56,656 nt of DNA from an uncultured Eggerthellaceae bacterium (GCA_947565185.1 CANODU010000005.1:1-56656); one strand, 5' to 3'. Positions 22,141 through 31,011 are shown, counted from the first letter of the stretch. A program made the numbers and translations. Notes: generated by a model from the letters alone, not told the origin.

Positions 22141-25011
22141 TCAGAGGACGAGCTGGTCGACCTCCACCTGAGCGAGGACCTCTTCATCCAGCGTGCAGCC
22201 GATGCCGTATTCGAAGCCCTCGGTGTTCAGCCGCACCGTACCAGCCTTCGCCGTGTAAGCCGGATAGGTGACATCCACGTCGAAGAAGCGCGACACCGCG
22301 CCCACATCACCCGGGAACACCATGTCAGGCAGCGTTTCGAACGCCGCCGCCACGCGCCGCGCAACGCCTGTATCGTACATGCCGCCCATCCAGACGACGC
22401 GGCCGCTCATCTTCGCGCGGGCCACGAACCGCAGCGCCTCGGAGATGCTGCCGAATTTCGGCGCCTTGACGGCCACGCAGCGGATATCCGGGAATTGCAG
22501 CAGCCGTTCTGCCTCGGCCGCGTTCGCGTAGGATTCGTCCGCGCACACCGGCGTTGCCATGTAGGGTTGCATGGATTGCATCTTGAGCAGCGCGTCGCGG
22601 CGCACGGCCGTGGAGCCGCCGCTGACGTCGAACGGCTCTTCGATCCAGCCGATGTTCAGCGCGTCGTAGGCTTTGAGCTCTGCGAATGTATCGTCCGTGA
22701 AGCTGCGATTCGCATCCAGCGTGATCAGGAGATTCGGGAACGCTCGGCGGATGGCCTCCACCGTTGCGTAGCCCACCCCGGGCGCCACCTTCATCTTGAG
22801 TCGCTTGTACCCGGCAGCCACGGCAGCCGTGGCGTTCTCCATCATGACAGGTGTAGGTGCAAGCCCGATGGTGGCACCGGAGGTGACGCAGGCCTCATTG
22901 CCAGAGACCTCCACCACGATGGGCAGCCGCAGGTACTCATCCAGCCTGCCAGCGTCTGCCCAGATCTGGCGGTATTCCTCCCCGATCAGCTGCCAGAGCG
23001 GACGTTCTGTGGCCTGTCCGAACAGATCCCACAGCGCGTTGTCGATGGCGCTGGATGCCATGGGGTGCGCAGCGGCATCAGGCAGCGTTGCCACCAGCTC
23101 AGCCGCTTCGCGCGGATGCAAGAACACGCGGTCGCGAATGGCCGGCACGAGCACGTCGCGCATCCATGCCACGTCTTCAGGCAGCGTCTCCGCCAGCCCG
23201 TAGCCTTCGCCGAACGCGACGCACTCCCCCAGCCCCGTGCGCCCGAGCGCGTCCACCACCTCCACGATGACGGTATCCCGCTCATGCAGCGTGCCCAATG
23301 CCGTCTGCAGCGGATGGTTGAAGGGGATGCGCACGTGATGCAGGATCACCTTCGCCACTTGCAGACGATTCTTGAACATCTCTTCGGTCAGTTCGCGATC
23401 CACCTTGCCATCTTCCCGACGCGGCAGCTGATCCACGACCACCACGCCGTCAAGCTGGCTGCGGCCACCCATCCATAGATACGCCGTGTCCTCCACCACC
23501 TCCGGCGTGAGCGTAGGATCATCCCGCTCCACGATAGCCACCGGCCGGCGCCCCTTCTTCGCATCCGGCACGCCGAAGACGTGCGCGCCGCTGACGCCTG
23601 GCACATGCCGGAGCACGTCAGCCAACTCTTCGGGATACACCGTCTCGCCGGCGCTTTCGAACATGTGCGCCGTGCGGTTGCGCACGTAGATGCAGCCGTC
23701 GTAGAGCGCGGCCACATCCCCGGTGATGAAGTAGTGATCCACCGTGAATGCGGTGGATGAGTTGAGATACCCGTCGAACACTCCCGGGCCCTGCACGGCC
23801 AAACGCCCGAAGCCATTCTCATCCGGGTCTATGATGTGCGCCGTGTAGCCATCCATGAGCCTGAGACCGCCACGGAAATCCGGCGTGATCAGCGATGTAG
23901 CGATGAAGCTGGAGGTCTCTGGCATGCCATAGCTGGCGAACATGCGCGCGCCCACATCCAACCCACGTCCGACCGTGCGAGGGTTCAGCTTGTGGCCAGC
24001 AAGGAGGATGCACTGATACGCGGCCAAGCGGCTGATGGCCTGCGGTTGGATATCATCACGCCACTCCTCCACCGTGAGCAGGTCCTGCATCATGCGGTCA
24101 GACACGGTGATGTGCGTGATCTGCTCTGCTTCGGCGTCGTTCAGGACCGCTTCAGCGTCGAAGCGCTCGTAGACCAGCAGCGGCGTGCGCCCGACCACCG
24201 ACCGCACGAGGATCTGGAAGCCTGAGATATGGCAGAGCGGCAGGACGCATTGCCACATGATGTCCGGGACGTTCGTGTTGGGGCCAGTGAGGTTAGCCAA
24301 GTTGCCACCGCGCCCTGACCGCGCCAGCGGGAGCTTCTCTTGCCAGAGATGGCTGCCGTGCTCGGCCAGCGAACGGTTCGCCTTCGCCGCAGCACCCGTG
24401 AGCTGCGCCCAGGTCAGCGGCACAGCGCGCGTCTTCGTTGCCGGCGTGGTGCCCTTCGTGAACAGGATGTTCGCGCGGGCTGAGCCGTCGAAGATATGCG
24501 CGGCGCGTTCGGCGAAATGAACGGTGTCATCCACGATGTCGCGCTGCTCCCCCATGATGGAGCGCGCACGGCCGGAGGACTCCAGGATGCTCTCCACGAT
24601 GGCGGCATCTTCGTCTTCGGTGACCGCCGGCGGAAGCTGACGGACGTCGGGCATGAGGTCGCGAGCACGAGCCGCGTCCACCTGCAGCCCGATGCGCAAG
24701 CCATCACGCTCCAGCTCCAGCACGCGCGCCAGCTTCTCCGTCTTCGTGAGCGCATGCTTGAGCGTGACCAGCGTGAAATCCCCGTAGGCAGCTGCAAGGG
24801 TCAGGAAGATGAATTCAGGGCAGTTCGGCAGGTCTACGACAACCAGTTCCCCAGGACGCACGCCTTGCTTGCGGATGCGCCGCGACAGCGCCGCTGAGAC
24901 CAGACGTGCCTGCTTGTAGGTATAAGGGATATGAGTACCATCTTCGGCGACGAAGGTGAAGAAGATGGCATCGGGATAGGTGCGAACCGTGCTTTCGAAG
25001 ACGTCTATCAT
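22141..25011 (-). CDS. MenE-MenC fusion, menaquinone biosynthesis
   Basis: This bifunctional protein has 956 aa. Residues 1 to about 545 form an acyl-AMP ligase like MenE (o-succinylbenzoate-CoA ligase), with a diverged P-loop (FTKGTTPATKTR), ITGDVAALYDG, and the C-terminal LPRREDGKVDREL segment with the adenylation Lys. Residues from about 552 form an enolase-superfamily o-succinylbenzoate synthase (MenC). Its catalytic set is KMK (near 740), LDAN (765), IEEPF (790), CADES (824) and VAVKAPK (847), all intact. MenC makes o-succinylbenzoate and MenE activates it, so the fused enzyme would carry out two consecutive steps. It stands alone; no other men gene is in the window. The ATG lacks a clear ribosome site. 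A broader substrate range cannot be excluded. Confidence 0.9.
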   Translation of the reverse strand: MIDVFESTVRTYPDAIFFTFVAEDGTHIPYTYKQARLVSAALSRRIRKQGVRPGELVVVDLPNCPEFIFLTLAAAYGDFTLVTLKHALTKTEKLARVLELERDGLRIGLQVDAARARDLMPDVRQLPPAVTEDEDAAIVESILESSGRARSIMGEQRDIVDDTVHFAERAAHIFDGSARANILFTKGTTPATKTRAVPLTWAQLTGAAAKANRSLAEHGSHLWQEKLPLARSGRGGNLANLTGPNTNVPDIMWQCVLPLCHISGFQILVRSVVGRTPLLVYERFDAEAVLNDAEAEQITHITVSDRMMQDLLTVEEWRDDIQPQAISRLAAYQCILLAGHKLNPRTVGRGLDVGARMFASYGMPETSSFIATSLITPDFRGGLRLMDGYTAHIIDPDENGFGRLAVQGPGVFDGYLNSSTAFTVDHYFITGDVAALYDGCIYVRNRTAHMFESAGETVYPEELADVLRHVPGVSGAHVFGVPDAKKGRRPVAIVERDDPTLTPEVVEDTAYLWMGGRSQLDGVVVVDQLPRREDGKVDRELTEEMFKNRLQVAKVILHHVRIPFNHPLQTALGTLHERDTVIVEVVDALGRTGLGECVAFGEGYGLAETLPEDVAWMRDVLVPAIRDRVFLHPREAAELVATLPDAAAHPMASSAIDNALWDLFGQATERPLWQLIGEEYRQIWADAGRLDEYLRLPIVVEVSGNEACVTSGATIGLAPTPVMMENATAAVAAGYKRLKMKVAPGVGYATVEAIRRAFPNLLITLDANRSFTDDTFAELKAYDALNIGWIEEPFDVSGGSTAVRRDALLKMQSMQPYMATPVCADESYANAAEAERLLQFPDIRCVAVKAPKFGSISEALRFVARAKMSGRVVWMGGMYDTGVARRVAAAFETLPDMVFPGDVGAVSRFFDVDVTYPAYTAKAGTVRLNTEGFEYGIGCTLDEEVLAQVEVDQLVL

Positions 25012-25282
25012 CGGGACGCACGCGCCCCGTGTACGATATGCTCGGGCAAGGTTGCTACGGTCATTCGTTTCCTAGATGGGTGCCCTATTTATCAGTGGTT
25101 AGATGGACGCAGCGGGCGGAGGATGTTTTTTGGTCGATTGCCCGCGGCCTCAGACATAGTAAACCCTCCGAGGGTGTTTTCGTGTGGGATTCCACATTAT
25201 CTTGTGAGTTTTTTTCTGTCGACCCACAACCAGTTGCCTTTGCACTGTGCTGGGTGCTCATATATATGGAGCAGCCAGAGGT
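25012..25282. other. AT-richer non-coding stretch upstream of menE-menC
   Basis: No convincing gene. Base composition is more AT-rich than the surroundings, with runs of T near 25125 and 25208. There is a GCGGGC/GCCCGC inverted pair (about 25112-25145) and a small palindrome ACCCTC-C-GAGGGT followed by GTTTTC (25163-25180) that could be a weak plus-strand terminator. It may hold the menE-menC promoter, but I see no well-spaced pair. Confidence 0.4.
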
Positions 25283-25345
25283 GTATCAGGGGGACGGAGG
25301 AGTGAGATGCGCGGCGCGCATCTCACTCCTCCGTCCCCCTGATAC
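25283..25345. repeat. R1 perfect inverted repeat (63 bp)
   Basis: Two perfect 30-bp arms around GGC. The arm starts GTATCAGGGGGACGG, continues AGGAGTGAG and ends in a variable ATGCGC that still pairs. It lies between menE-menC and uspA. Confidence 0.92.
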
Positions 25346-25360
25346 GCCGATACGCCCGGT

Positions 25361-25831
25361 CTACTTTACGACGAGGACAGGCTTGTTCGCCTTCTGCAGA
25401 ACGGAGAACGCCACCGACCCGAGCATGCCGCGGATCACGCCCATGCCACGATGCCCCATGGCGATGCAATCGTAATCCATGTCGCTGGCGTAAGCCACGA
25501 TGGTGTCATGCGGGCTGCCATTGACCACGGCGATATCCACATACGACACATCCTTCACGATATCGGCGATGCTCTTCGCGATGCGGTCCATCTCACGCAC
25601 CTCAGCTTCGTCCCCTACCTCTGAGATGGCATTCATATCCAGCGAATCTCCCAGAACGCCGCTCATGCGCGACGCGATCTTGAACGTCTCAGCGTTGTAA
25701 TCGTGCCAATCCACGACGTTCAGAACGGTGACCTGCGGATTCGCTGCCCCTTTGACCAGCTCGATCGCACTCTCCAACGCACGCCGCGCGGAATCGGAAT
25801 CATCGAACGGAACAAGGACCTTCTCATACAT
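25361..25831 (-). CDS. universal stress protein, UspA family
   Basis: This is a single-domain universal stress protein (156 aa). It opens with KVLVPFDDSDSARRAL, where the Asp binds ATP. It ends with the nucleotide motif GHRGMGVIRGMLGS, matching the G-2x-G-9x-G-S pattern of ATP-binding members, then KPVLVVK. A strong ribosome site (AAGGAGG) precedes the ATG. It lies 75 bp downstream of pspA in the same orientation, so the two envelope and stress genes may share a transcript. A role in survival under starvation or redox stress is typical of the family but not shown by the sequence. Confidence 0.92.
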   Translation of the reverse strand: MYEKVLVPFDDSDSARRALESAIELVKGAANPQVTVLNVVDWHDYNAETFKIASRMSGVLGDSLDMNAISEVGDEAEVREMDRIAKSIADIVKDVSYVDIAVVNGSPHDTIVAYASDMDYDCIAMGHRGMGVIRGMLGSVAFSVLQKANKPVLVVK

Positions 25832-25906
25832 GGCATCCTCCTTCTTTGCGCACGGCGGCCAAGCACATGCCGAAAGCCGCCATGACTACTGTAGCTCAGA
25901 TGCGGC

Positions 25907-26590
25907 TTACATGCCCATCTCAGCCTTCAAGCGGGCAAGGTCATCCTCTACTTCCGCATCCACGCCCATGGATTCGTACTTCTTCTCCAGCTCCTCAGTC
26001 TCAGACTTGGGCTGTGCGTTCAGCTGCTCCATGGCATTCGCGCGATCCAGCATCTCGTCGGCCTTCGCCTCCATGCGATCGAACGCGCTCATGGCGCCTT
26101 CTGCCTTATCGGATCCAGCCGTCATCTTGTTGACCTTGTCTTGTGTCTTGGCCACAGCGGTCTTCGCCTTGATGACCTCCTTGCGCTCTTGCAGCGTTTC
26201 GATGTCCGACACCAGCTTGTCGTGCATCTGGCGCATCTTCGACGCGTTCTCCTTGGCCGTGGCATAGGCCATCTGCAGGCCGGCGTCCTTGCCCTCTAGC
26301 TCCTGCTTCTTCTTCAGGAATGCGCGCGCATCGTCTTCATTGCCCGCCGAGAGCGCCTTGCGCGCCAGGTCCTCGTACTTGTCGATCTGCTCCTGGTTCT
26401 CGTCCAGGATGCGCTTCGTGCGAGATTCTTCAGCCATGACGGCCGCCGTGGACTCCTTGACCTCAGCTAAGCTCTCCGTCAGGTCGCGCATGTACTGCTC
26501 GATCATCTTCGAGGGGTCTTCCGCACGATCCAACAGGTCATTGATGTTCGCCTTGATGATGGTGGTGAAGCGGTCCAGTATTCCTGCCAT
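25907..26590 (-). CDS. pspA: PspA/IM30 (Vipp1) family membrane-stress protein
   Basis: This 227-aa protein is almost wholly predicted alpha-helical coiled coil. The PspA N-terminal amphipathic region reads MAGILDRFTTIIKANIND, followed by LLDRAEDPSKMIEQYMRDL, the family signature. PspA-type proteins belong to the ESCRT-III superfamily and assemble on the inner face of the membrane to protect it from stress. AAGGAG lies upstream of the ATG. No pspB/C or sigma-54 activator is nearby, as is usual for actinobacteria. It is divergent from the mechanosensitive channel gene at 26733, which fits a shared theme of membrane stress. Confidence 0.93.
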   Translation of the reverse strand: MAGILDRFTTIIKANINDLLDRAEDPSKMIEQYMRDLTESLAEVKESTAAVMAEESRTKRILDENQEQIDKYEDLARKALSAGNEDDARAFLKKKQELEGKDAGLQMAYATAKENASKMRQMHDKLVSDIETLQERKEVIKAKTAVAKTQDKVNKMTAGSDKAEGAMSAFDRMEAKADEMLDRANAMEQLNAQPKSETEELEKKYESMGVDAEVEDDLARLKAEMGM

Positions 26591-26719
26591 GTTCGTCTCC
26601 TTATCTTCGCCGCACCTTCGCAGGCGACAGGGTCATGATCTCAAGGATTGTGCCTCATCGCGTATGCGTTTCGCACGCTTTCTCAGAATTGTCACCGTTT
26701 TGTCCCATGGCGAAGCAAG

Positions 26720-26725
26720 TACAAT
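26720..26725 (+). promoter_or_regulatory. -10 box suggesting a leaderless mscS mRNA
   Basis: TACAAT ends 7 nt before the ATG at 26733, so transcription would start at or next to the start codon. No Shine-Dalgarno sequence is visible. The -35 is weak. Confidence 0.5.
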
Positions 26726-26732
26726 AGGCGCC

Positions 26733-27551
26733 ATGGATCTGGAGACCATCACAAACGGCTTCAAGGACTGGCTTGACAAGGTCCTCCACGTGGACTGGCT
26801 GAGCACGTTGATCACCATCGTCGTGGTGGCGGCGGTCACGGCCGTCTGCGCTCATCTGGTGACGAAGCTCATCAAGAAGGTGCTCCATGTGGACAACAAC
26901 CCCTTGCCCGCTTCCAGCATCTTCGTGAACATCGGGCGCGTCACCGTCTGGGTGATCGGGCTGTGCGTGGTCCTCTCCACGTGCTTCAACGTGAACATCT
27001 CGGCGGCTGTGACAGCGCTCGGCATCGGCGGCGTGGCCATATCCCTCGGCTTCCAGGCAACGCTTTCGAACCTGATCGCAGGCCTGCAGGTGAGCCTCAC
27101 GAAGCTGGTGGTGCCGGGAGACCGCATCCGCGTCGCGTCGAACGAGGGCATCGTTGATGATGTCACCTGGCGCCACACCTGCATCGTCAACGTGCGAGGC
27201 GAGCACATCGTCATCCCCAATTCGCTCATGAACACCGACGCTCTGATCAAGCTGGCGCCTGAGACCGATATCCGCATTTCCATCCTGGTGGAGCCCACGA
27301 ATGAGAGCATGGACAAGCTGCTGGCGGACATGGAAAGCGCCGTGGACAAAGCCGTCAAGGAATACGTGGCCATGAAGGATCCGGCGAAGATCCAGCTGAC
27401 GGAGATCACTGAACGGGGCTACCGCGGCACGCTCAGCTTCTCCATCACCGAAGGAGCGAACGCTGCCCAGATCAAGACCGTAGCGCTCAAGGCAGTCTCT
27501 GATCACGCACGCCACGCCCCGCACGTGACCCCTGAGCGGAAGAGGATATGA
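26733..27551 (+). CDS. mscS: small-conductance mechanosensitive channel, MscS family
   Basis: This is a short MscS-type channel (272 aa) with three N-terminal transmembrane helices. The third is the pore-lining helix with the Gly/Ala pattern AVTALGIGGVAISLGFQATLSNLIAGL. The soluble beta domain follows (PGDRIRV, GIVDDVTWRHTCI, IPNSLMN). It would release small solutes when membrane tension rises. The start at 26733 gives the expected MscS length and sits right behind a -10 box, suggesting a leaderless transcript. Its TGA overlaps the ATG of nrdG, so the two genes are probably translated from one mRNA despite unrelated functions. Confidence 0.92.
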   Translation: MDLETITNGFKDWLDKVLHVDWLSTLITIVVVAAVTAVCAHLVTKLIKKVLHVDNNPLPASSIFVNIGRVTVWVIGLCVVLSTCFNVNISAAVTALGIGGVAISLGFQATLSNLIAGLQVSLTKLVVPGDRIRVASNEGIVDDVTWRHTCIVNVRGEHIVIPNSLMNTDALIKLAPETDIRISILVEPTNESMDKLLADMESAVDKAVKEYVAMKDPAKIQLTEITERGYRGTLSFSITEGANAAQIKTVALKAVSDHARHAPHVTPERKRI

Positions 27552-28087
27552 CCATGACGCAGATCCGCCTCTATGGATGCGTACAGGATTCCATCGTGGA
27601 TGGGCCAGGGCTGCGCTACGCCATCTTCGTGCAGGGCTGCACGCATGGATGCCCCGGTTGCCATAACCCTGAGAGCCAGCCGGCGAGCGGGGGGCAGGTG
27701 CATGACCTTGAGGAGGTGCTGGCCGATGTGCGCGCGAACCCGCTGGTGAGCGGTGTGACGCTATCGGGTGGTGAGCCCTTCGAACAGGCGCACGCCTGCG
27801 CGCAGCTGGCAGCGGCGCTTGACGGGGAGGGATACGACATCTGGACGTATACCGGGTATCTTCTGGAAGACCTCCTTGCCTCAGAGGATGCGGATGTGCG
27901 CACGCTCTTGGAGCACACGCACGTGCTGGTGGATGGACCGTTCGTGGAGGCCAAGAAGTCGCTCGATCTCAAGTGGTGCGGATCGTCGAACCAGCGCTTG
28001 ATCGACATGCCGAAGACGCTGGCACAGGGAAGCGTGATCCTCTGGCAACCGGAGACGGTGCACATCGAACGCCCCAGCCGCTGGTGA
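27548..28087 (+). CDS. nrdG: anaerobic ribonucleotide reductase activating protein
   Basis: This is a radical SAM enzyme (179 aa) that installs the glycyl radical on NrdD. The CxxxCxxC iron-sulfur motif is C31, C35, C38 (GCTHGCPGCHN). The SAM-contacting GG motif appears as TLSGGEPFEQ. The ATG overlaps the mscS stop codon (ATGA); a second ATG two codons on is equally possible. Its partner nrdD lies about 24 kb away on the other strand and carries an NrdR-like box, so the two halves of the system are separated and may be regulated differently. Confidence 0.95.
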   Translation: MTMTQIRLYGCVQDSIVDGPGLRYAIFVQGCTHGCPGCHNPESQPASGGQVHDLEEVLADVRANPLVSGVTLSGGEPFEQAHACAQLAAALDGEGYDIWTYTGYLLEDLLASEDADVRTLLEHTHVLVDGPFVEAKKSLDLKWCGSSNQRLIDMPKTLAQGSVILWQPETVHIERPSRW

Positions 28088-28107
28088 TGCCCTCGCCCTA
28101 CCTCCGG

Positions 28108-28129
28108 AGATGACGCGCAAGCGGCATCT
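28108..28129 (+). repeat. R3 hairpin, GCAA loop variant
   Basis: AGATG-A-CGC-GCAA-GCG-G-CATCT. The loop is GCAA instead of GTAA, so the GNRA pattern is retained while the base changes. Confidence 0.75.
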
Positions 28130-28221
28130 GATCGCGCACCATGCATGCGCGAAGGCACATCCTGACCAACGGTTTCATGTCAAGGCTTTTCCTTGCAAAA
28201 CGATGCCCTTATACTGAGGGC

Positions 28222-28386
28222 AGGTTCCGCCCCACCTCATATTGCGATGGACCGACGCTTTATCTTAGGGAGCTCTACATTGCAGGTGAAATGGGGATTC
28301 GTGCCCGTTGGCACGAAAGCCAGGAAGCGTGCTGCGAGTACCCACCTTGACTGGTGGGTTCATCCTTTCAGGTGCGGGCGGGGCTT
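28222..28386 (+). ncRNA. ssrS: candidate 6S RNA
   Basis: A gene-free stretch of about 165 nt can fold into a long rod like 6S RNA, which binds sigma-70 RNA polymerase holoenzyme. The closing helix pairs CCGCCC (28227-28232) with GGGCGG (28376-28381), extended outward by AGGTT/GGCTT. Inside, CACCT pairs with AGGTG across one bulged C. The 3' side of the central bubble has a CCCACC-TTGACT-GGTGGG hairpin followed by TTCA, closely like the CACCTTGA...GGGTTCA part of known 6S RNAs. An apical CGTGCC/GGCACG hairpin is present. TATACT at 28210-28215 fits as the -10 box, but the -35 is weak. Not confirmed by a covariance model. Confidence 0.6.
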
Positions 28387-28402
28387 CATGCCGCATGCGA
28401 AG

Positions 28403-28424
28403 AGGGCCCCGAAAACGGGGCCCT
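28403..28424. terminator. bidirectional hairpin between 6S candidate and pknB
   Basis: Perfect 8-bp stem AGGGCCCC/GGGGCCCT with a six-base loop, placed between two convergent units. There is no clear T run on either side, so termination is inferred from position and stem strength. Confidence 0.55.
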
Positions 28425-28431
28425 CGTGCTC

Positions 28432-30453
28432 TCAAGCGGATTGTGCGGCGGGGGTGTTGCCTCCCTGTCCTCCGGATGTGCCGGAGTCTCCGCCTCCGCT
28501 GGGAGGCGTCGGTTGCGGCGCGGGACCTTCGGACACCACGATGAGCACGCGGTCGCCGCGTTCGGCCTGCCCAGTCCTGTTCTGGCTGATGACCAGCCCG
28601 GCTGCCACCGTGTCAGAGTTGTCCGAATCCACATCCACGATGAATCCAGCATTGCGCAGCGCAGACACGGCCTCGTCGCGCGATTGACCCACCACGTTCG
28701 GCACGCTGACGGATGTGTCCTCCTTGCCCAAGGAGACGACCACGCTGACCGACGAGCCTTCGGGGACCTGCGAACCCGCTGACGGCGACTGGCTGATCAC
28801 GCAATCCTTGTCGACGGAGTTGCTGTGCTGGCTGCCCGCCTGCGTGAGCTTGAGACCCGCGCGCTCTATCTTCGAACGCGCCGCGTCCAGAGAGAGCCCC
28901 TCCACATCGGGCACTTCCTTCTGGTCCGTGCCCTGCGAGATGACCAGGTCTATCTTGGAACCCTGCGCTGCCATGGACTTGGCCGAGGGCGTCTGCTTCA
29001 TGACCTTGCCCTCTTCCACGCTGTCAGAGTATTCCTTGGTGGTCTCGCCCACAGAGAACCCGGCCACGGTGATGGCCTTGCGCGCTTCGTCCAGCGTCAC
29101 CCCCATGACGTCTGGCACTTCTATCTCTTCGCTGCCTTGCGAAACGTCGATGTTGATCTTGGAACCCTTGTCAGCTTGCGTGCCGCCCTTCGGGTTCTGC
29201 CCGACGACGGTACCTGGCTCGGCGGTGTCATCGTAGACGTTCTTGACCTCGCCCACCTTGAAGCCATGCTGTTCGATGGTCATCTGCGCCTGCTCAGCCG
29301 TCATGCCCGTGACATCCGGGACATCGGCTTTGTCGCCACCCGCGCCGAAGGCGAAGAAGCATCCCAGTCCCAGAAGCGCGAGAACGGCCACGATGGCCAC
29401 GATGATGCCGGCCTTCTTCTTGCCGGACATGGGCTCCTTGCCCGCATCGCCCTTGTAGCTGCGCGCGTTGCCCGGCTGATTCGCCGCATGTGCGCCGGCA
29501 CCCGGCGTGATGGGCATGGTCTTCGTTGCGTCCGCATCCAGCGTGCCCACCGGCGCCATGACACGCGTCTGCGCACTGGTGAAGCCGTCCTGCGGAAGCA
29601 CTGCCGTTGCGCCCAAGGGGCGTCCGGCCAGGAAGTCGTTGAGGGCCATGCGCATGTCGTTCGCCGTCGCGAAGCGGCGCCCCGGCTCTTTCTGCATGGC
29701 GCACATGATGATGGATTCGAGCTCCGGCGAGATATCCGGATTGATCTCGCGCGGCGGTTGAGGCTCGTCTTGCACCTGCATGAGGGCCACGCTCACGGCA
29801 TCCGGCCCGTCGAAGGGAAGCTGACCTGTGGCCGCTTCGTACATGACCACGCCGAGCGAATAGATGTCGGACGCGGCCGAGAGGTCCTTGCCTTGTGCCT
29901 GTTCTGGCGAAGCATAGTGCGCGGTACCCAGCACCACCGTGGTCTTGTCCGCCGTGGAGTTCTTCGCTCGCGCGATGCCGAAGTCCATGACCTTCACATT
30001 GCCGTCCGGCTGGACCATGATGTTCTGCGGCTTCACGTCGCGATGGATGATGTCCTGTTGATGCGCAGCTGTGAGCGCCTGGCAGACCTGCGAAGCGATC
30101 TCAGCCACCTTGCGCTGATTGATGGCGCCGCGCTGCTGGATAGCGGTCTTCAGGTCAGAACCGCGGATGTACTCCATGACGATGTAGTACGTATCATCAT
30201 CATGGCCCCAGTCGTAGACGTTCACGATATAGGGGCTTTGCAGATTCGCAGCGGCAGCGGCTTCCTGACGGAAGCGACGGGCGAAATCAGGGTCGTCCGC
30301 ATACTGCGGCAACATCACCTTGACAGCAACGACACGGCCAAGCGTCGTGTCCGTGGCGGTATAGACCTCGGCCATCCCGCCGACGCCGATGCGCTCTCCT
30401 ACTTCGTAGCGCCCAGCGAAGACTCGGCCGGTCATGGGACCTTGTCTTGTCAC
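28432..30453 (-). CDS. pknB: serine/threonine protein kinase with four PASTA domains
   Basis: This is a PknB-type kinase (673 aa). The catalytic domain (about 10-275) has the glycine loop GERIGVGGMAEVY, HRDVKPQNIM near residue 138 and DFGIA. A juxtamembrane stretch leads to a single transmembrane helix near 375-395, then four extracellular PASTA repeats (each starting DVPDV-, EVPDV- or SVPNV-like) that sense muropeptides or lipid II. The GTG at 30453 is chosen because AAGGAG lies at ideal spacing; a further upstream start would add residues with no ribosome site. It follows the FhaA/FhaB/PP2C/RodA-PBP operon, but a 960-bp block of repeats separates them. It ends in a Pro/Gly/Ser-rich tail. 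Confidence 0.96.
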   Translation of the reverse strand: MTRQGPMTGRVFAGRYEVGERIGVGGMAEVYTATDTTLGRVVAVKVMLPQYADDPDFARRFRQEAAAAANLQSPYIVNVYDWGHDDDTYYIVMEYIRGSDLKTAIQQRGAINQRKVAEIASQVCQALTAAHQQDIIHRDVKPQNIMVQPDGNVKVMDFGIARAKNSTADKTTVVLGTAHYASPEQAQGKDLSAASDIYSLGVVMYEAATGQLPFDGPDAVSVALMQVQDEPQPPREINPDISPELESIIMCAMQKEPGRRFATANDMRMALNDFLAGRPLGATAVLPQDGFTSAQTRVMAPVGTLDADATKTMPITPGAGAHAANQPGNARSYKGDAGKEPMSGKKKAGIIVAIVAVLALLGLGCFFAFGAGGDKADVPDVTGMTAEQAQMTIEQHGFKVGEVKNVYDDTAEPGTVVGQNPKGGTQADKGSKINIDVSQGSEEIEVPDVMGVTLDEARKAITVAGFSVGETTKEYSDSVEEGKVMKQTPSAKSMAAQGSKIDLVISQGTDQKEVPDVEGLSLDAARSKIERAGLKLTQAGSQHSNSVDKDCVISQSPSAGSQVPEGSSVSVVVSLGKEDTSVSVPNVVGQSRDEAVSALRNAGFIVDVDSDNSDTVAAGLVISQNRTGQAERGDRVLIVVSEGPAPQPTPPSGGGDSGTSGGQGGNTPAAQSA

Positions 30454-30570
30454 AACGACTCCTTCAAAACACACATCATCTTGTTCGTTTGCTCTGCGTT
30501 CAATGCGTGCCTGACATGATAACACGGAAACCCTCTGCTATCCGGAGGGCCGAAGGGGCGTTCCGAGAGA

Positions 30571-30684
30571 GGCCGGAGGTCAAAAGGGCGTTCGGCCTTG
30601 GCTTCGCCCGGCGAAATCCATGATGATGTATATCATGGATTTCTTGGGCTGCAGAATCGGCCTCAACCCCTTCGCCCTCCGGCC
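30571..30684 (+). repeat. R8 structure, copy 1 (candidate structured RNA)
   Basis: Outer stem GGCCGGAGG/CCTCCGGCC (30571-30579 with 30676-30684) and apical stem GAAATCCATGAT/ATCATGGATTTC (30613-30643). Between them are conserved strands beginning AGGGCGTTC and TTGGGCTGCAGAATCGGC. The second copy at 40539-40650 keeps the interior but has a different, still paired outer stem. Confidence 0.7.
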
Positions 30685-30700
30685 TTGAGCATTTCCGTGC

Positions 30701-30778
30701 GATAGGCCGCAGATCCTGCGGCAGCCCCCTCCGGGGGCCACACACAGGATCTGCGGGCACCTGGCAGGAACCTGTTGC
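30701..30778 (+). repeat. R4 split palindrome
   Basis: CCGCAGATCCTGCGG near the start faces CAGGATCTGCGGG near the end. Each half can fold alone or the two can pair over 12 bp. The central insert is short (CCCTCCGGGGG). Confidence 0.75.
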
Positions 30779-30807
30779 TCTTCTGTGCTTGTTGCCTGTT
30801 CATATGT

Positions 30808-30907
30808 GTCGGCCTTGCTTTGCAATGCCTCTTTTGATGACGGCTTTACACCTTTCGCTCCGCTCAAGGTGAACAGCCTAAACCGAAGGGCCTTCGCCCT
30901 TCGGTTT
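30808..30907 (-). repeat. R7 hairpin array
   Basis: Minus strand: AAACCGAAGGG/CCCTTCGGTTT, then CACCTTGAG/AAGGTG-type, then GGCATTGC/GCAAGGCC with one mismatch. Order and linkers match the 19833 copy while the first stem is a different paired sequence. Confidence 0.7.
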
Positions 30908-30935
30908 GAAGAACGCACATACAGACCTTCGTAGT

Positions 30936-30953
30936 GCAGAACTTTAGTTCTGC
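30936..30953 (+). repeat. R6 hairpin
   Basis: GCAGAACTTTAGTTCTGC, the standard form, preceded by CGTAGT. Confidence 0.75.
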
Positions 30954-31011
30954 CCGTATATATGCAGGGAACTGATGGTCCCCTCTGATCCCCAGCATAT
31001 GAGGGATGTGA

